DNA of 38,761 nt from Lachnospiraceae bacterium (GCA_015057405.1 SVEK01000028.1:1-38761); one strand, 5' to 3'. Positions 8,234 to 16,887 are shown, counted from the first letter of the stretch. Notes: generated by a model from the letters alone, not told the origin. Numbers and translations are program-made.

Positions 8234-9031
8234 ATGAGTAATTTACCATTATATTATTATGAACGGGATGAGTGGAGTCACATGATTTTGTTATATGATT
8301 CCGCGATAAAAGAGGTAACGACTAAACTGGAGATTCTCAATAATGAATTTAAGTTATCTGAGCAATACAATCCTATTGAACACATTTCAAGCCGTATGAA
8401 GTCTCCTGAAAGTATAGCCCGAAAGTTAAGACACAGGGAAAAAGAGATGACCATATCCAATATCATGAAGTACGTTAATGATGTTGCGGGTGTAAGGATA
8501 ATATGTTCATTTACGTCGGACATATATAGAATAGCATCAGCAATAGCGAGTCAAAATGATATTGAGATTGTTAAGATTAAGGATTACATTAAGAACCCGA
8601 AATCAAACGGATATATGAGCTATCATATGATAGTGAAAATCCCGATATTTTTATCTGAGCAGGTTGTTAAAACTAAGGTTGAGATTCAAATAAGGACTAT
8701 TGCCATGGATTTCTGGGCAAGTCTTGAACATAAAATATATTACAAATTTGAGGGAAATGCTCCTCAGGGTATTCAGGCGGAACTTAAAGAATGTGCGGAC
8801 ATTGTTGCATTTTTGGATCAGAAAATGTTGACACTTAATGATTACGTAAAGGATTATGCGGAGAGAGCAACAGTTGAAACAGATGTATTACTGGGTGATG
8901 AAGATGTGATAGTTGAGAGTATTCAGGAGGATAACTATCAAACTGCAGGTAAGTCTGTAAAAAATAATTATGCTGATGATAATTCGAAGAAAAAAGATAA
9001 GAAAAAGAAAAAATGGAAAATAGGGGGATAA
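8234..9031 (+). CDS. Small alarmone synthetase (RelA/SpoT-type GTP pyrophosphokinase)
   Basis: The protein (265 aa from ATG at 8234) is a single-domain (p)ppGpp synthetase of the YjbM/RelQ type, transferring pyrophosphate from ATP to GDP or GTP in stress. Synthetase motifs are visible: the VAGVRIICSF strand, YIKNPKSNGYMSYHMIV (G-loop with the Tyr that stacks on guanine) and EIQIRTIAMDFWASLEHKIYYK. There is no HD hydrolase, TGS or ACT domain. A GTG nine bases earlier is in frame but lies directly against the AGGAAGAGGG ribosome site, so the ATG is preferred. The C-terminal tail is a run of lysines, unusual and possibly RNA- or ribosome-contacting. It ends a few bases before the S1-domain gene, likely in one operon. 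Confidence 0.9.
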   Translation: MSNLPLYYYERDEWSHMILLYDSAIKEVTTKLEILNNEFKLSEQYNPIEHISSRMKSPESIARKLRHREKEMTISNIMKYVNDVAGVRIICSFTSDIYRIASAIASQNDIEIVKIKDYIKNPKSNGYMSYHMIVKIPIFLSEQVVKTKVEIQIRTIAMDFWASLEHKIYYKFEGNAPQGIQAELKECADIVAFLDQKMLTLNDYVKDYAERATVETDVLLGDEDVIVESIQEDNYQTAGKSVKNNYADDNSKKKDKKKKKWKIGG

Positions 9032-9035
9032 GCAG

Positions 9036-9983
9036 ATGTCAGAAGAAATTCGTGAAAATGTTAGTGAGCCGGAGTTAACAATGGCAGATTTTGAGAATGA
9101 AATTAATGCAAGTATGAAAAAATACCGTGTGGGTGATATGGTGAAAGGTCTTGTTGCTGATATAGATGAGTATCTTGTACACGTAGACCTTGGAACATAT
9201 ATGCAGGGAGTAATTCTTCCGTCGGAGCTTAGTGATGACCCGGACTACAGAGCAATGGACAAATTAACTATCGGTCAGGAAATCTCAACCGTAGTAATTA
9301 ATAATGATGACGGTAACGGGAATCTTGTGTTATCCCTCAAGGATGCAACAAAAGCTCTCGCATGGGAAACATTAAGAGACGGAATGCTTGAAAGAAAAGT
9401 CTATGAAGTTAAAATATCAGGCGCAGTAAATGGAGGAATGGTTGCTTACCTTGAAGGAATCAGAGGATTTATTCCTATTTCAAGAGTTTCCATGAAAAGA
9501 GTAGAGGATTCTGAAAGAGACTCTTATGTAGGCAAAAAAATCAATGTCATCATAGTTGAAGCCAATGAAGATAAGGGTAACCTTATTTTGTCTGCAAGGG
9601 AGCTTGAGGAAGAGAAAGCAAGAGAAGAACATGATAATAAGGTTAAAGCAATTAAACCGGGTGCGGTTGTTAAGGGAATTATAGAGTCTATTATGCCGTA
9701 TGGATGTTTTGTTAATATTGGTGACGGATTATCAGGTCTTGTTCATATTTCCCAAATCGCTCATAAACATATCAAGACTCCTCATGAAGTTGTAAAAGAG
9801 GGAGAAGAGGTAGAAGTAAAAGTCATTGATACAAAAGACGGAAAGATAAGTCTTAGTATGAAGGCTCTGGTTGATGTTATGGAGAAAACAGAAACTGAGG
9901 ATGATGTTCCTTCAGAATATACTTCAGATGAGGAAGCAACAACAGGTATGGCATCACTTCTTGCAGGAATAAAGCTGGATTAA
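9036..9983 (+). CDS. S1 RNA-binding domain protein (ribosomal protein S1 homologue)
   Basis: This 315-aa protein has three S1/OB domains. The first starts near residue 31 (YRVGDMVKGLVADID). A degenerate second spans about 115-190, with GFIPISRVS. The third, the most canonical, spans about 205-277 (GAVVKGIIESIMPYGCFVNI ... GLVHISQIA ... ISLSMKAL). Firmicutes commonly carry such shortened S1 homologues, with roles in mRNA binding or translation that are less certain than for E. coli S1. It lies four bases after the alarmone synthetase gene. The acidic C-terminal tail lacks structure. Family is firm; a specific ribosomal role is an inference. Confidence 0.88.
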   Translation: MSEEIRENVSEPELTMADFENEINASMKKYRVGDMVKGLVADIDEYLVHVDLGTYMQGVILPSELSDDPDYRAMDKLTIGQEISTVVINNDDGNGNLVLSLKDATKALAWETLRDGMLERKVYEVKISGAVNGGMVAYLEGIRGFIPISRVSMKRVEDSERDSYVGKKINVIIVEANEDKGNLILSARELEEEKAREEHDNKVKAIKPGAVVKGIIESIMPYGCFVNIGDGLSGLVHISQIAHKHIKTPHEVVKEGEEVEVKVIDTKDGKISLSMKALVDVMEKTETEDDVPSEYTSDEEATTGMASLLAGIKLD

Positions 9984-10026
9984 TTCTTCAGAAATTGTAT
10001 GATATGAAATATAAGGAGACAGTCAA

Positions 10027-10734
10027 ATGCCATCATTTTTAGAAGATTACAGCGCATTTTCGGGAGACGGAAGTAACAATGAAGATAATCTTTCCCTTGA
10101 TGAATTTCTTGAAAGTTATGATCCGCTAAAATACCGAAGTCCAAGTGTGACGGCAGATATATTATTGTTGTGTCATAACGGCCCGATAGAAACCGTGAAA
10201 TCGGGGATGTCACTTCTTATGGTAAGGAGACGTAATCATCCGTGTATAGGTTACTGGGCATTGCCGGGAGGGTTTTGTGAAATTGGTGAAGACCTTGAGG
10301 ATACGGCAAGACGTGAGCTGGAAGAAGAAACCGGGCTCACCGGTATAGTACTTGAACAACTTTATACATGGGGAGAAGTATGGCGCGACCCCAGAGACCG
10401 GATTATTACCACATCATACATTGCGGTTGTGGATAAGGAACCTAATGTTGTCGCAGGTGATGACGCGGCAGAAGCCGGTTGGTTTAATATCTCTATGAGT
10501 CAAAAGGTTATGAATGAAGATGAGAAGGAAAAAAATACGCTGTATACAATTGAGCTTACAAGCAAGGATAACGGCGAGAAGCTTACGGGCAGTGTTCTTG
10601 TGAAAGAGAGTAAAAATTCTTTGTTTGTTAATCGCAGATATGAGGTTGTTGAAAGTAACAAAATTGCATTTGACCATGCAAGATTTATTGTAAACGGTCT
10701 GATATATATTGAAGATTGCATCAGGCAAAAATAA
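10027..10734 (+). CDS. Nudix hydrolase (ADP-ribose pyrophosphatase-like)
   Basis: A complete Nudix box, GFCEIGEDLEDTARRELEEETGL (read in two halves around residues 82-105), fits Gx5Ex7REUxEExGU exactly. The preceding strand YWALPGG is typical of the ADP-ribose/NADH pyrophosphatase group. The 235-aa protein is longer than minimal Nudix enzymes, with an N-terminal acidic segment of about 35 residues and a C-terminal extension beyond residue 165. There is no winged-helix domain, so it is probably not an NrtR repressor. AAGGAG lies before the ATG. Two hairpins follow the gene, the second overlapping the next gene's ribosome site. Confidence 0.87.
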   Translation: MPSFLEDYSAFSGDGSNNEDNLSLDEFLESYDPLKYRSPSVTADILLLCHNGPIETVKSGMSLLMVRRRNHPCIGYWALPGGFCEIGEDLEDTARRELEEETGLTGIVLEQLYTWGEVWRDPRDRIITTSYIAVVDKEPNVVAGDDAAEAGWFNISMSQKVMNEDEKEKNTLYTIELTSKDNGEKLTGSVLVKESKNSLFVNRRYEVVESNKIAFDHARFIVNGLIYIEDCIRQK

Positions 10735-10775
10735 ACTGCAATAGTATATAAGAAAGCCACAGAGGCTGAATATTT

Positions 10776-10826
10776 AAAACACTTCCAACATATATATATG
10801 AATATATGTAAAAGGAAGTGTTTTTT
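10776..10826 (+). promoter_or_regulatory. Extended hairpin covering the ribosome site of the PrcB-like gene
   Basis: The 11-base arms AAAACACTTCC (10776-10786) and GGAAGTGTTTT (10814-10824) are perfectly complementary, with additional inner pairing of ACATATAT with ATATATGT. The right arm contains the only ribosome site, AAAGGAAG (10811-10818), and ends in a T-run three bases before the ATG at 10827. It could act as the terminator of the upstream Nudix gene and also hide the ribosome site in read-through transcripts. Confidence 0.7.
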
Positions 10827-11237
10827 ATGTTGTGTGAAAGAAAAGCAATGATACTGATATGCTGTGCGGCATTGTTGCTTTCCGGTTGTAGCGGGCAGCA
10901 GTTGTCAGAGGATAAAAAGAAGAACGTAAGTTACACGGTAGTTGAAGATGCGGAAATTCCTGAAACCTTAAAAAATGCCATTGAAGAAAAAAAAGAAAGT
11001 CCTTTTAAGTTAAGTTACTCGGACAAAGATGAATTGTACATTGTAATAGGATACGGAAAACAGAGTACCGGCGGATATAGTATTGTAGTGGATGATTTGT
11101 ACATGACAGATACTAATATGGTTTTTGCAACAACTCTTAAAGGGTCAGATGAGAAGGTAGAAACTGAAGAAACAGTATCATATCCGTATCTGGTTGTAAA
11201 AACAGAGTATATTGACTGTGAAATAGTATATGAATAA
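10827..11237 (+). CDS. PrcB C-terminal-domain lipoprotein
   Basis: From ATG at 10827 the protein is 136 aa with a lipoprotein signal: hydrophobic core MILICCAALLL and lipobox LSGC with Cys21, so it should be anchored on the outer face of the membrane. The mature part ends in a PrcB-like domain whose hallmark is GYGKQSTGGYSI, known from a protease-complex subunit. An in-frame GTG at 10818 is part of the ribosome site and hairpin and is rejected as start. The next gene is the spore protein gene sipL, about 30 bp away, so a sporulation or envelope role is possible but unproven. Confidence 0.75.
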   Translation: MLCERKAMILICCAALLLSGCSGQQLSEDKKKNVSYTVVEDAEIPETLKNAIEEKKESPFKLSYSDKDELYIVIGYGKQSTGGYSIVVDDLYMTDTNMVFATTLKGSDEKVETEETVSYPYLVVKTEYIDCEIVYE

Positions 11238-11268
11238 ATTAAAACAAACTTAAGGAGGGTAATAAGGT

Positions 11269-12828
11269 ATGGAATTAGTTAAGAAAAATATACATATGAA
11301 CAGACAAAAGTGCGAGGGAAATGTACAGATAACATTAGATAGTGACATAAACGTTCCTGATGTTAATCCTGATATAAAAGAAATCATTACATGGCAGGGA
11401 GATGTAAAAATACAAGAGATAAGAAGCATTAACAGTAAAGTAATGGTTAAGGGAATACTTATGTATCATATGATATACTCCGGGGAAGGTATGGATGGTC
11501 TGGTCCGATACATGAATGGAAACATCGAATTTGACGAGGCAGTTAACATGAATGACGTCAATGCAGGAGACATGGTTAACGCACGATGTGAACTTGAGGA
11601 TTTGTCAACAGATATCATCAATTCAAGAAAAATAAGTGTGAAAGCCATACTGAACATTACTACAACTGTAGAAGAAATCTTTGATGAAGAGGCTGTTGTT
11701 GATGTTGAAGGCGATGAGGATGTTCAGAAGTTGACTGCTACGAAAAAAATAACTGAAATAAGATTGTGCAATAAAGATATTTTCAGAATTAAGGAAGAAG
11801 TTCGGATTCCGTCGGGAAGAGACAGCATACGGGAAATAATATATCAGAATATTGTTATAGAAAATATGGAAACGCGGTTAATGAAAGACAGCCTTAATAT
11901 CAGAGGTGAATTAAGGGTATTTATATTGTACATGGGGGCATTGGATGAGCGTATTAATACATATGAAACCGGAGTATCATTTCAGGGAGAAGTTAATTGT
12001 AACGGATGCGATGACGGAATGATCGCCAAAGTGAATTACACGGTACAGGATAAAGATATTCAGGTGAAACCGGATGAAGATGGTGAAGACAGATTGCTTG
12101 ATATAGAGGCGGTACTTGCTCTTGATATGAAGGTGTATAACCGGGAAGAAATCAATCTGTTAGAAGATATGTATTCAACAAAAGTGAACATAACACCGAT
12201 ATATAAAACAGCCTGTATAGACAATCTGATAATTAAGAACAGCAGTAAATTCAGAATTGCTGACAGAGTAAGTCTTGAGCCGGGAAAACCTAAGGTAATG
12301 CAGATATGTAACGCAATAGGTAATATAAGAATTGATGAAAAATGTATTACAACTGACGGTATAGAGGTTGAAGGAATACTTGAAGTAAAGGTAGTTTATT
12401 TCACGGAAGAAAACGGAAATCTGTTGGGGTCATTCACAGGAATAATTCCATTTTCGCAGGTAATTGATGCAAAAGGCATTAAAGATGATAGTATTTACGA
12501 GCTTAACGGAACGGTTGATAACATAAATGTAATGGTAACGGATGAATCCACGGTAGAAGTTAAAGCAGTTGCCGGCCTTGATGTTATTGTATTTGAAAAA
12601 ACCGAATTGCCGGTTATTACAGATTGGCAGATTACCGAAAAAGAGATAAGTAAAGCAGCAAATATGCCGGGAATTATTGCGTACGTTGTGGGAAACAATG
12701 ATTCGTTGTGGTCCATCGCAAAAGAAAACAAAATAACGATGAGTGATATAATGGAAATGAATGAGTTAACAGATGAGAAACTGACAAAAGGACAGAAACT
12801 GTTACTGGTAAAAAATATAATGGAGTAA
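11269..12828 (+). CDS. sipL: SipL-like spore morphogenesis protein (DUF3794 + LysM)
   Basis: The 519-aa protein consists of SPOCS/DUF3794 repeats (about residues 30-130, 170-270 and 320-430, for example ITLDSDINVPDVNPDIKEII) and a C-terminal LysM domain (about 472-517: VVGNNDSLWSIAKENKITMSDI). This architecture is that of SipL of Clostridioides difficile, which binds the ATPase SpoIVA and tethers the spore coat to the forespore outer membrane. There is no signal peptide, consistent with action in the mother cell cytosol. Ribosome site TAAGGAGGG. It lies between a lipoprotein gene and the cortex deacetylase gene pdaA, supporting a sporulation block. Confidence 0.85.
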   Translation: MELVKKNIHMNRQKCEGNVQITLDSDINVPDVNPDIKEIITWQGDVKIQEIRSINSKVMVKGILMYHMIYSGEGMDGLVRYMNGNIEFDEAVNMNDVNAGDMVNARCELEDLSTDIINSRKISVKAILNITTTVEEIFDEEAVVDVEGDEDVQKLTATKKITEIRLCNKDIFRIKEEVRIPSGRDSIREIIYQNIVIENMETRLMKDSLNIRGELRVFILYMGALDERINTYETGVSFQGEVNCNGCDDGMIAKVNYTVQDKDIQVKPDEDGEDRLLDIEAVLALDMKVYNREEINLLEDMYSTKVNITPIYKTACIDNLIIKNSSKFRIADRVSLEPGKPKVMQICNAIGNIRIDEKCITTDGIEVEGILEVKVVYFTEENGNLLGSFTGIIPFSQVIDAKGIKDDSIYELNGTVDNINVMVTDESTVEVKAVAGLDVIVFEKTELPVITDWQITEKEISKAANMPGIIAYVVGNNDSLWSIAKENKITMSDIMEMNELTDEKLTKGQKLLLVKNIME

Positions 12829-12871
12829 AGTTTTGTCAATTGAAAGAAAAATTGGAAAAAAATATAAGGTA

Positions 12872-12900
12872 TTGTTAGGGTACATTAAAAGGGGTATAAT
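12872..12900 (+). promoter_or_regulatory. Promoter upstream of pdaA
   Basis: TTGTTA (12872-12877) and a perfect TATAAT (12895-12900) are separated by 17 bases, a strong sigma-A-like promoter about 100 bp before pdaA. A forespore sigma-factor site was not apparent. Confidence 0.6.
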
Positions 12901-12903
12901 AAC

Positions 12904-12990
12904 AAGAAAACTATAGCGGGAAATCTATAGAAAAACTATAGCAGAAAAACTATGGTAGAAAAACGATAACAAAAATACGATAACATACGA
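12904..12990 (+). repeat. Short degenerate repeats in the pdaA 5' leader
   Basis: Three to five imperfect copies of a 14-base AAAAACTATAGCAG-like unit run through this A-rich leader, decaying to AAAAACGATAAC and AAATACGATAAC. They lie between the promoter and the pdaA ribosome site. No strong secondary structure was seen. Confidence 0.5.
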
Positions 12991-13004
12991 AAGGATTAAA
13001 GAAC

Positions 13005-13817
13005 ATGAAAGATAATCGCAGAGGAATTTGCAGAAAATTAGTCAGTTTGATATTGCTGGCTGCGTTGGCAGTTCAGTTATCAGGCGCTAATAGGGTATCT
13101 GCCGCGACAGATTACAGCAAGTATTCAAACTCGAAAAAAAGTTGGTACATAATGAGACAGGATAAGCATAAGCCATCCGGAGGAGCTGATACTGCGGCGA
13201 ATCTTAAAAAATATGCGGCTTGTTATTATGACAATAAGGCAAAAGATAAAGTGATGTATATTACTTTTGACTGCGGATACGAGGCAGGATATACAAAGAA
13301 AATGCTTAATACCCTAAAAAAGCATAATGTTAAGGCTACATTTTTTGTAACAAAAGCATTTGTTGAACAGCAGCCAAAATTATGTAAAAGAATGAAAAAG
13401 GAAGGACATATTGTAGGAAATCATACGCTTAATCATCCGAGTCTTCCGTCTGTATCTGTGAAAAAACTTAAAAGCGAGGTAAACGGCCTGGCGAAATTAT
13501 TTAAGAAAAAAACCGGATATAAACTTGATAAATATATCAGACCGCCAATGGGTGAATACAGCAACAGAGTGCTAAAAATTCTTAATGATATGGGATATCG
13601 AACAGTATTCTGGAGCATTGCATACATGGATTATGATGTTAATAATCAGCCGGGTAAGGCTTATGTTGTAGATCATTTTAAGAAATATCATCATAAGGGA
13701 GCTATTACACTTACGCATAATACTTCAAAGTCAAATATGGAAGCCCTTGACGATGTTCTTACCAATCTTGAAAATGAAGGATACAGATTTGCAACTATAG
13801 ACGAATATAAATGGTAA
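13005..13817 (+). CDS. pdaA: Spore-cortex polysaccharide deacetylase (PdaA-like)
   Basis: PdaA removes the acetyl group from N-acetylmuramic acid during muramic-delta-lactam formation in spore cortex. The 270-aa protein has a Sec signal peptide (RKLVSLILLAALAVQLSGA, cleavage near residues 33-34) and a NodB-fold domain. Its motif 1 is TFDCGYE, matching the PdaA type (FDNGYE) rather than the usual TFDDG. Motif 2 is HTLNHPS with the metal-binding HxxxH, followed by RPPMGEYS and ITLTHNT. Length is like Bacillus PdaA (about 263). Position after sipL fits a sporulation role. Start ATG follows GAAAGGA. Confidence 0.9.
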   Translation: MKDNRRGICRKLVSLILLAALAVQLSGANRVSAATDYSKYSNSKKSWYIMRQDKHKPSGGADTAANLKKYAACYYDNKAKDKVMYITFDCGYEAGYTKKMLNTLKKHNVKATFFVTKAFVEQQPKLCKRMKKEGHIVGNHTLNHPSLPSVSVKKLKSEVNGLAKLFKKKTGYKLDKYIRPPMGEYSNRVLKILNDMGYRTVFWSIAYMDYDVNNQPGKAYVVDHFKKYHHKGAITLTHNTSKSNMEALDDVLTNLENEGYRFATIDEYKW

Positions 13818-13923
13818 TACAGTCTGTTTTTGGTGTTATTTGTTTATTAAATGAAGCGAAGAATAATAATGTCTGAGATGACAATACTATCCTATATAAG
13901 TTGTTAAGGAGGATATATTGGTC

Positions 13924-14355
13924 ATGAACAATGATACTGTTAATCTTTTAAAAGAATGTAATGCAGGCTGTAAATCAGCTACTAACAGCATGGAGCAGGT
14001 GCTTGGCTTTGTTAAAAACGAAAAATTACGTCAACTCATAGAGCGCTATAATGACAGTCATATTAAAATAGGTGATGAATGTCATGATATGTTAAATGAG
14101 ATGAATGAAAATGAAAAAGATCCGCAGAAAGCTGCGTCAATGATGGCAAAGATTGGCACTGAAATGAAACTAATGATGGACGACAGCACAAAAAAGGTAG
14201 CAGAGTTGCTCATCGATGGCTGCAACATGGGTATTAAATCCCTTTGTAAGTATATTAATCAGTATACGACAGCAGATGAAAAGTGTCTGAGACTTACGAA
14301 GAGACTGGTTAAGCTTGAACAGGATTTTATGAATGAGCTGCTTGCATATTTATAA
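13924..14355 (+). CDS. All-helical ferritin-like/DUF2383-type protein of unknown function
   Basis: A 143-aa, entirely helical, Met- and Cys-rich protein that looks like a four-helix bundle: conserved-looking Cys12 and Cys16 (KECNAGCKSA), a His-Glu-Cys-His patch in KIGDECHDML, and later Cys residues in GCNMGIKSLCKYI. It resembles the DUF2383/PA2169 group of ferritin-like bundles, but the match is by eye. AAGGAGG at 13906-13912 could serve either an in-frame TTG at 13918 (spacing 5) or the ATG at 13924 (spacing 11); the ATG is chosen. It follows pdaA by about 100 bp. No function is assigned. Confidence 0.7.
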   Translation: MNNDTVNLLKECNAGCKSATNSMEQVLGFVKNEKLRQLIERYNDSHIKIGDECHDMLNEMNENEKDPQKAASMMAKIGTEMKLMMDDSTKKVAELLIDGCNMGIKSLCKYINQYTTADEKCLRLTKRLVKLEQDFMNELLAYL

Positions 14356-14613
14356 GAAGTTTTTTGAATTGTAAATATGCTGTCGGACAATTATTCCTTT
14401 GAAGGTTGTGTTTATTACATGTAAAAGTAAGTTGTTTAGGGCATGTTATGATAAAAACATGGCTGTGTAATCAGTCAATATGAACTTAGAATAGAAAAAA
14501 ACATCATTTTTTGTAACAAATGTGTAAGATTTTTCATTTTGACACGAATTAGCCATAAAAGTACAGAAGAATATGGTAAGGTACTTTACGAAAAATGTGT
14601 GGAGGTAGATACC

Positions 14614-14757
14614 GTGAAGAAAAAATTTATTCCATATATTGCTTTAGCTATAGCAATAATGTTGCAATATTATGTGGCGTATACTCAACAGGTAAATGTA
14701 AGAGCAGAGTCTGAAAACGTTACTGTAAAAGAGTTGGCAGATCGCAGTAACGAATAA
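14614..14757 (+). CDS. Tiny secreted or membrane peptide (47 aa)
   Basis: GTG at 14614 has an excellent GGAGGT ribosome site at 14601-14606 (spacing 7) and gives a 47-aa product: MKKKF basic start, a hydrophobic stretch IPYIALAIAIMLQYYVAY and a possible signal peptidase site after NVRA, leaving a charged peptide ESENVTVKELADRSNE. It could be an exported signalling peptide or a membrane peptide. A TTGACA (14539-14544) lies upstream, with only a poor -10 (TACAGA). A longer frame from TTG 14539 uses that hexamer as a start and is rejected. It is followed by a terminator-like hairpin. No family recognised. Confidence 0.5.
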   Translation: MKKKFIPYIALAIAIMLQYYVAYTQQVNVRAESENVTVKELADRSNE

Positions 14758-14783
14758 TATTGATTGAATAATTGTATTTGATG

Positions 14784-14807
14784 AAGGATGTGCGTTTGTA
14801 CATCCTT
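14784..14807 (+). terminator. Terminator-like hairpin after the small peptide gene
   Basis: Perfect 8-bp arms AAGGATGT and ACATCCTT around an 8-base loop, extendable by one or two pairs. The following T-run is weak (TTTATGTTATG), so it is only a probable terminator. Confidence 0.5.
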
Positions 14808-14971
14808 TATGTTATGTATATTATCATTTGATTTTTCAGTAACAAAAAACTTCGCCGGAAAGAGAACTGCAAGTATATAAAAGAGTGAATATAGTTACAG
14901 CTGATTTTGTAATGTTAATATTTATAATGAAAAAAAAATATAGTATAATAATCTTTTAGGAGGGATTTGTT

Positions 14972-16135
14972 ATGAAAGAAAAAGTACGGGAATTGTTTGG
15001 AAAAGTATATGGTGATACAGAGGGCAGCAGTGTATATTTTGCCCCGGGAAGAGTTAATCTTATTGGAGAGCATACGGATTATAATGGCGGACATGTATTC
15101 CCGTGTGCGCTTACAATCGGAACTTATGCAGTTGTAAGGTTAAGAGATGATGATATCATCAGACTGTATTCAGAAAATTTTGCAGGGGATGGAATCGTAA
15201 CAACCAATATCGCAGAGTGTACAAGTCTTCGTAATCCGGGATGGTGCAGCTATCCGGCAGGTGTTATGTGGACAATGACAGAAAGAGGATATTCTGTAAA
15301 GAAGGGTATGGATATATTGTATTACGGAGACATTCCGCCGGGAGCCGGCCTTTCTTCATCTGCGTCAATCGAAGTATTGACCGGATATATGATAAGTGAT
15401 TTATTTGGATATAATATAGATAAAGTTGATATTGCGCTTATTGGTCAGTATTCTGAAAATAATTATAACGGAATGAATTGCGGAATCATGGACCAGTTTG
15501 CATCAGCCATGGGTAAAGAAGATCATGCGATGTTTCTTGATGCGGCAACGCTGGAATATGAATATGCACCTATAAAATTAGCCGGCAAGAAGATTGTAAT
15601 TATGAATACCAACAAAAAGCACAGTCTTTGTGATTCAGAATACAATACAAGACGCAGAGAATGTGAGCAGGCCCTTGAGATGCTTAACGGCAGGCTTAAT
15701 ATCAAGACTTTAGGAGAACTGACTATAGAAGAGTATGAAAGCAATAAAGAACTAATTACGGATTCTGTTTGTGAAAAAAGAGCACGACATGCGGTATACG
15801 AAAACAGTCGGACAATTGAAGCAGTTAAGGCTCTTAAGGCAAATGATATTGAACTTTTCGGAAAGCTTATGAAAGAATCTCACATTTCTCTTCGTGACGA
15901 CTACGAAGTTTCATGTAGAGAGCTTGACATACTTATGGAAGAAACCGATAAATGTGACGGCGTATACGGTGTAAGAATGACAGGCGGCGGATTCGGCGGA
16001 TGTTGTGTAAGCATTATCGATGAAGAGAAAGAAAAGGAAATAATTGAAAAAGTTGGAAAAGCATATATTGATAAAGTGGGTTATGCAGCCGATTTTTATG
16101 TAGTATCAATTGGTGACGGAGTGAGGAAACTCTGA
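14972..16135 (+). CDS. galK: Galactokinase
   Basis: GalK phosphorylates alpha-D-galactose at C1, the first step of the Leloir pathway. The 387-aa protein carries the galactokinase signature GRVNLIGEHTDYNGG near residue 28-42, the GHMP-kinase ATP motif PPGAGLSSSAS (about 125-135), the catalytic-base region around NCGIMDQFASAMG, and the C-terminal GGGFGGCC loop. Length is standard. ATG 14972 follows AGGAGG. No galT, galE or sugar transporter is adjacent, so the pathway must be completed elsewhere. Nth follows about 70 bp downstream, possibly in the same transcript. Confidence 0.96.
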   Translation: MKEKVRELFGKVYGDTEGSSVYFAPGRVNLIGEHTDYNGGHVFPCALTIGTYAVVRLRDDDIIRLYSENFAGDGIVTTNIAECTSLRNPGWCSYPAGVMWTMTERGYSVKKGMDILYYGDIPPGAGLSSSASIEVLTGYMISDLFGYNIDKVDIALIGQYSENNYNGMNCGIMDQFASAMGKEDHAMFLDAATLEYEYAPIKLAGKKIVIMNTNKKHSLCDSEYNTRRRECEQALEMLNGRLNIKTLGELTIEEYESNKELITDSVCEKRARHAVYENSRTIEAVKALKANDIELFGKLMKESHISLRDDYEVSCRELDILMEETDKCDGVYGVRMTGGGFGGCCVSIIDEEKEKEIIEKVGKAYIDKVGYAADFYVVSIGDGVRKL

Positions 16136-16204
16136 TTATGTACATAAAAATTATGACAGATAGGGTTAATCAAAGCCTCACATTATACCCTTAAAGGATA
16201 AATT

Positions 16205-16861
16205 ATGAAAAAAAAATCATTTAAGTCAAAGGAAAAAGAAAGAATAACCGATATACTTAACAGGCTTGATGAATATTATGGTGTAGAAACCATATGTTAT
16301 CTTGAACATGAGAATGCATGGCAGCTTTTGATTGCAACCATACTTAGTGCCCAGTGTACAGATGCAAGAGTCAATATTGTGACAAAAGATTTATTTAGGT
16401 TGTATCCTACTCCTTTGGCATTAGCCAATGCTGATATTAGTGATATCGAAAATATAATACATTCGCTGGGATTTTATACAAGTAAAGCCCGTAATATCAA
16501 GGCGTGTTCATTGCGTATTGTAACTGAGTTCGGAGGGGAAGTACCATCCTCCATCGAAGAACTGACGAGTCTTGCAGGGGTCGGAAGAAAAACTGCCAAT
16601 GTAATACGAGGAAATATTTTTAATGAACCGAGTATAGTTGTTGATACACATGTTAAAAGAATATCAGGTAAACTTGGTTTAACTAAAGAGACTGTTCCTG
16701 AAAAAATAGAGATTGATCTGATGGAGACTTTACCTAAAGAACACTGGATAAGATACAACATGCAGATTATTACCCATGGAAGGACAATATGTAAGGCAAG
16801 GAATCCGATATGCAGTGAATGTTTCTTATCGGACTTGTGTAAAAATGCTTGCGATAATTGA
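16205..16861 (+). CDS. nth: Endonuclease III (DNA glycosylase/AP lyase)
   Basis: Nth removes oxidised pyrimidines and cuts at abasic sites in base-excision repair. The 218-aa protein has the helix-hairpin-helix LAGVGRKTANVI (about 122-133), with the catalytic Lys in GRKTAN, the catalytic Asp in VDTHVKRIS just after, and the C-terminal [4Fe-4S] motif C-x6-C-x2-C-x5-C (CKARNPICSECFLSDLC). Length is normal (about 211-220). AAAGGA lies upstream of ATG 16205. It converges with the hypothetical gene on the opposite strand, with only 26 bp between the stops. Confidence 0.96.
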   Translation: MKKKSFKSKEKERITDILNRLDEYYGVETICYLEHENAWQLLIATILSAQCTDARVNIVTKDLFRLYPTPLALANADISDIENIIHSLGFYTSKARNIKACSLRIVTEFGGEVPSSIEELTSLAGVGRKTANVIRGNIFNEPSIVVDTHVKRISGKLGLTKETVPEKIEIDLMETLPKEHWIRYNMQIITHGRTICKARNPICSECFLSDLCKNACDN

Positions 16862-16887
16862 TAAAATGCATTATATTAATTAGATAT

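Noticed and set aside
14539-14613. Longer start (TTG 14539) for the small peptide gene
   Set aside because: The TTG belongs to a TTGACA hexamer and lacks a ribosome site; the GTG at 14614 has GGAGGT at ideal distance.
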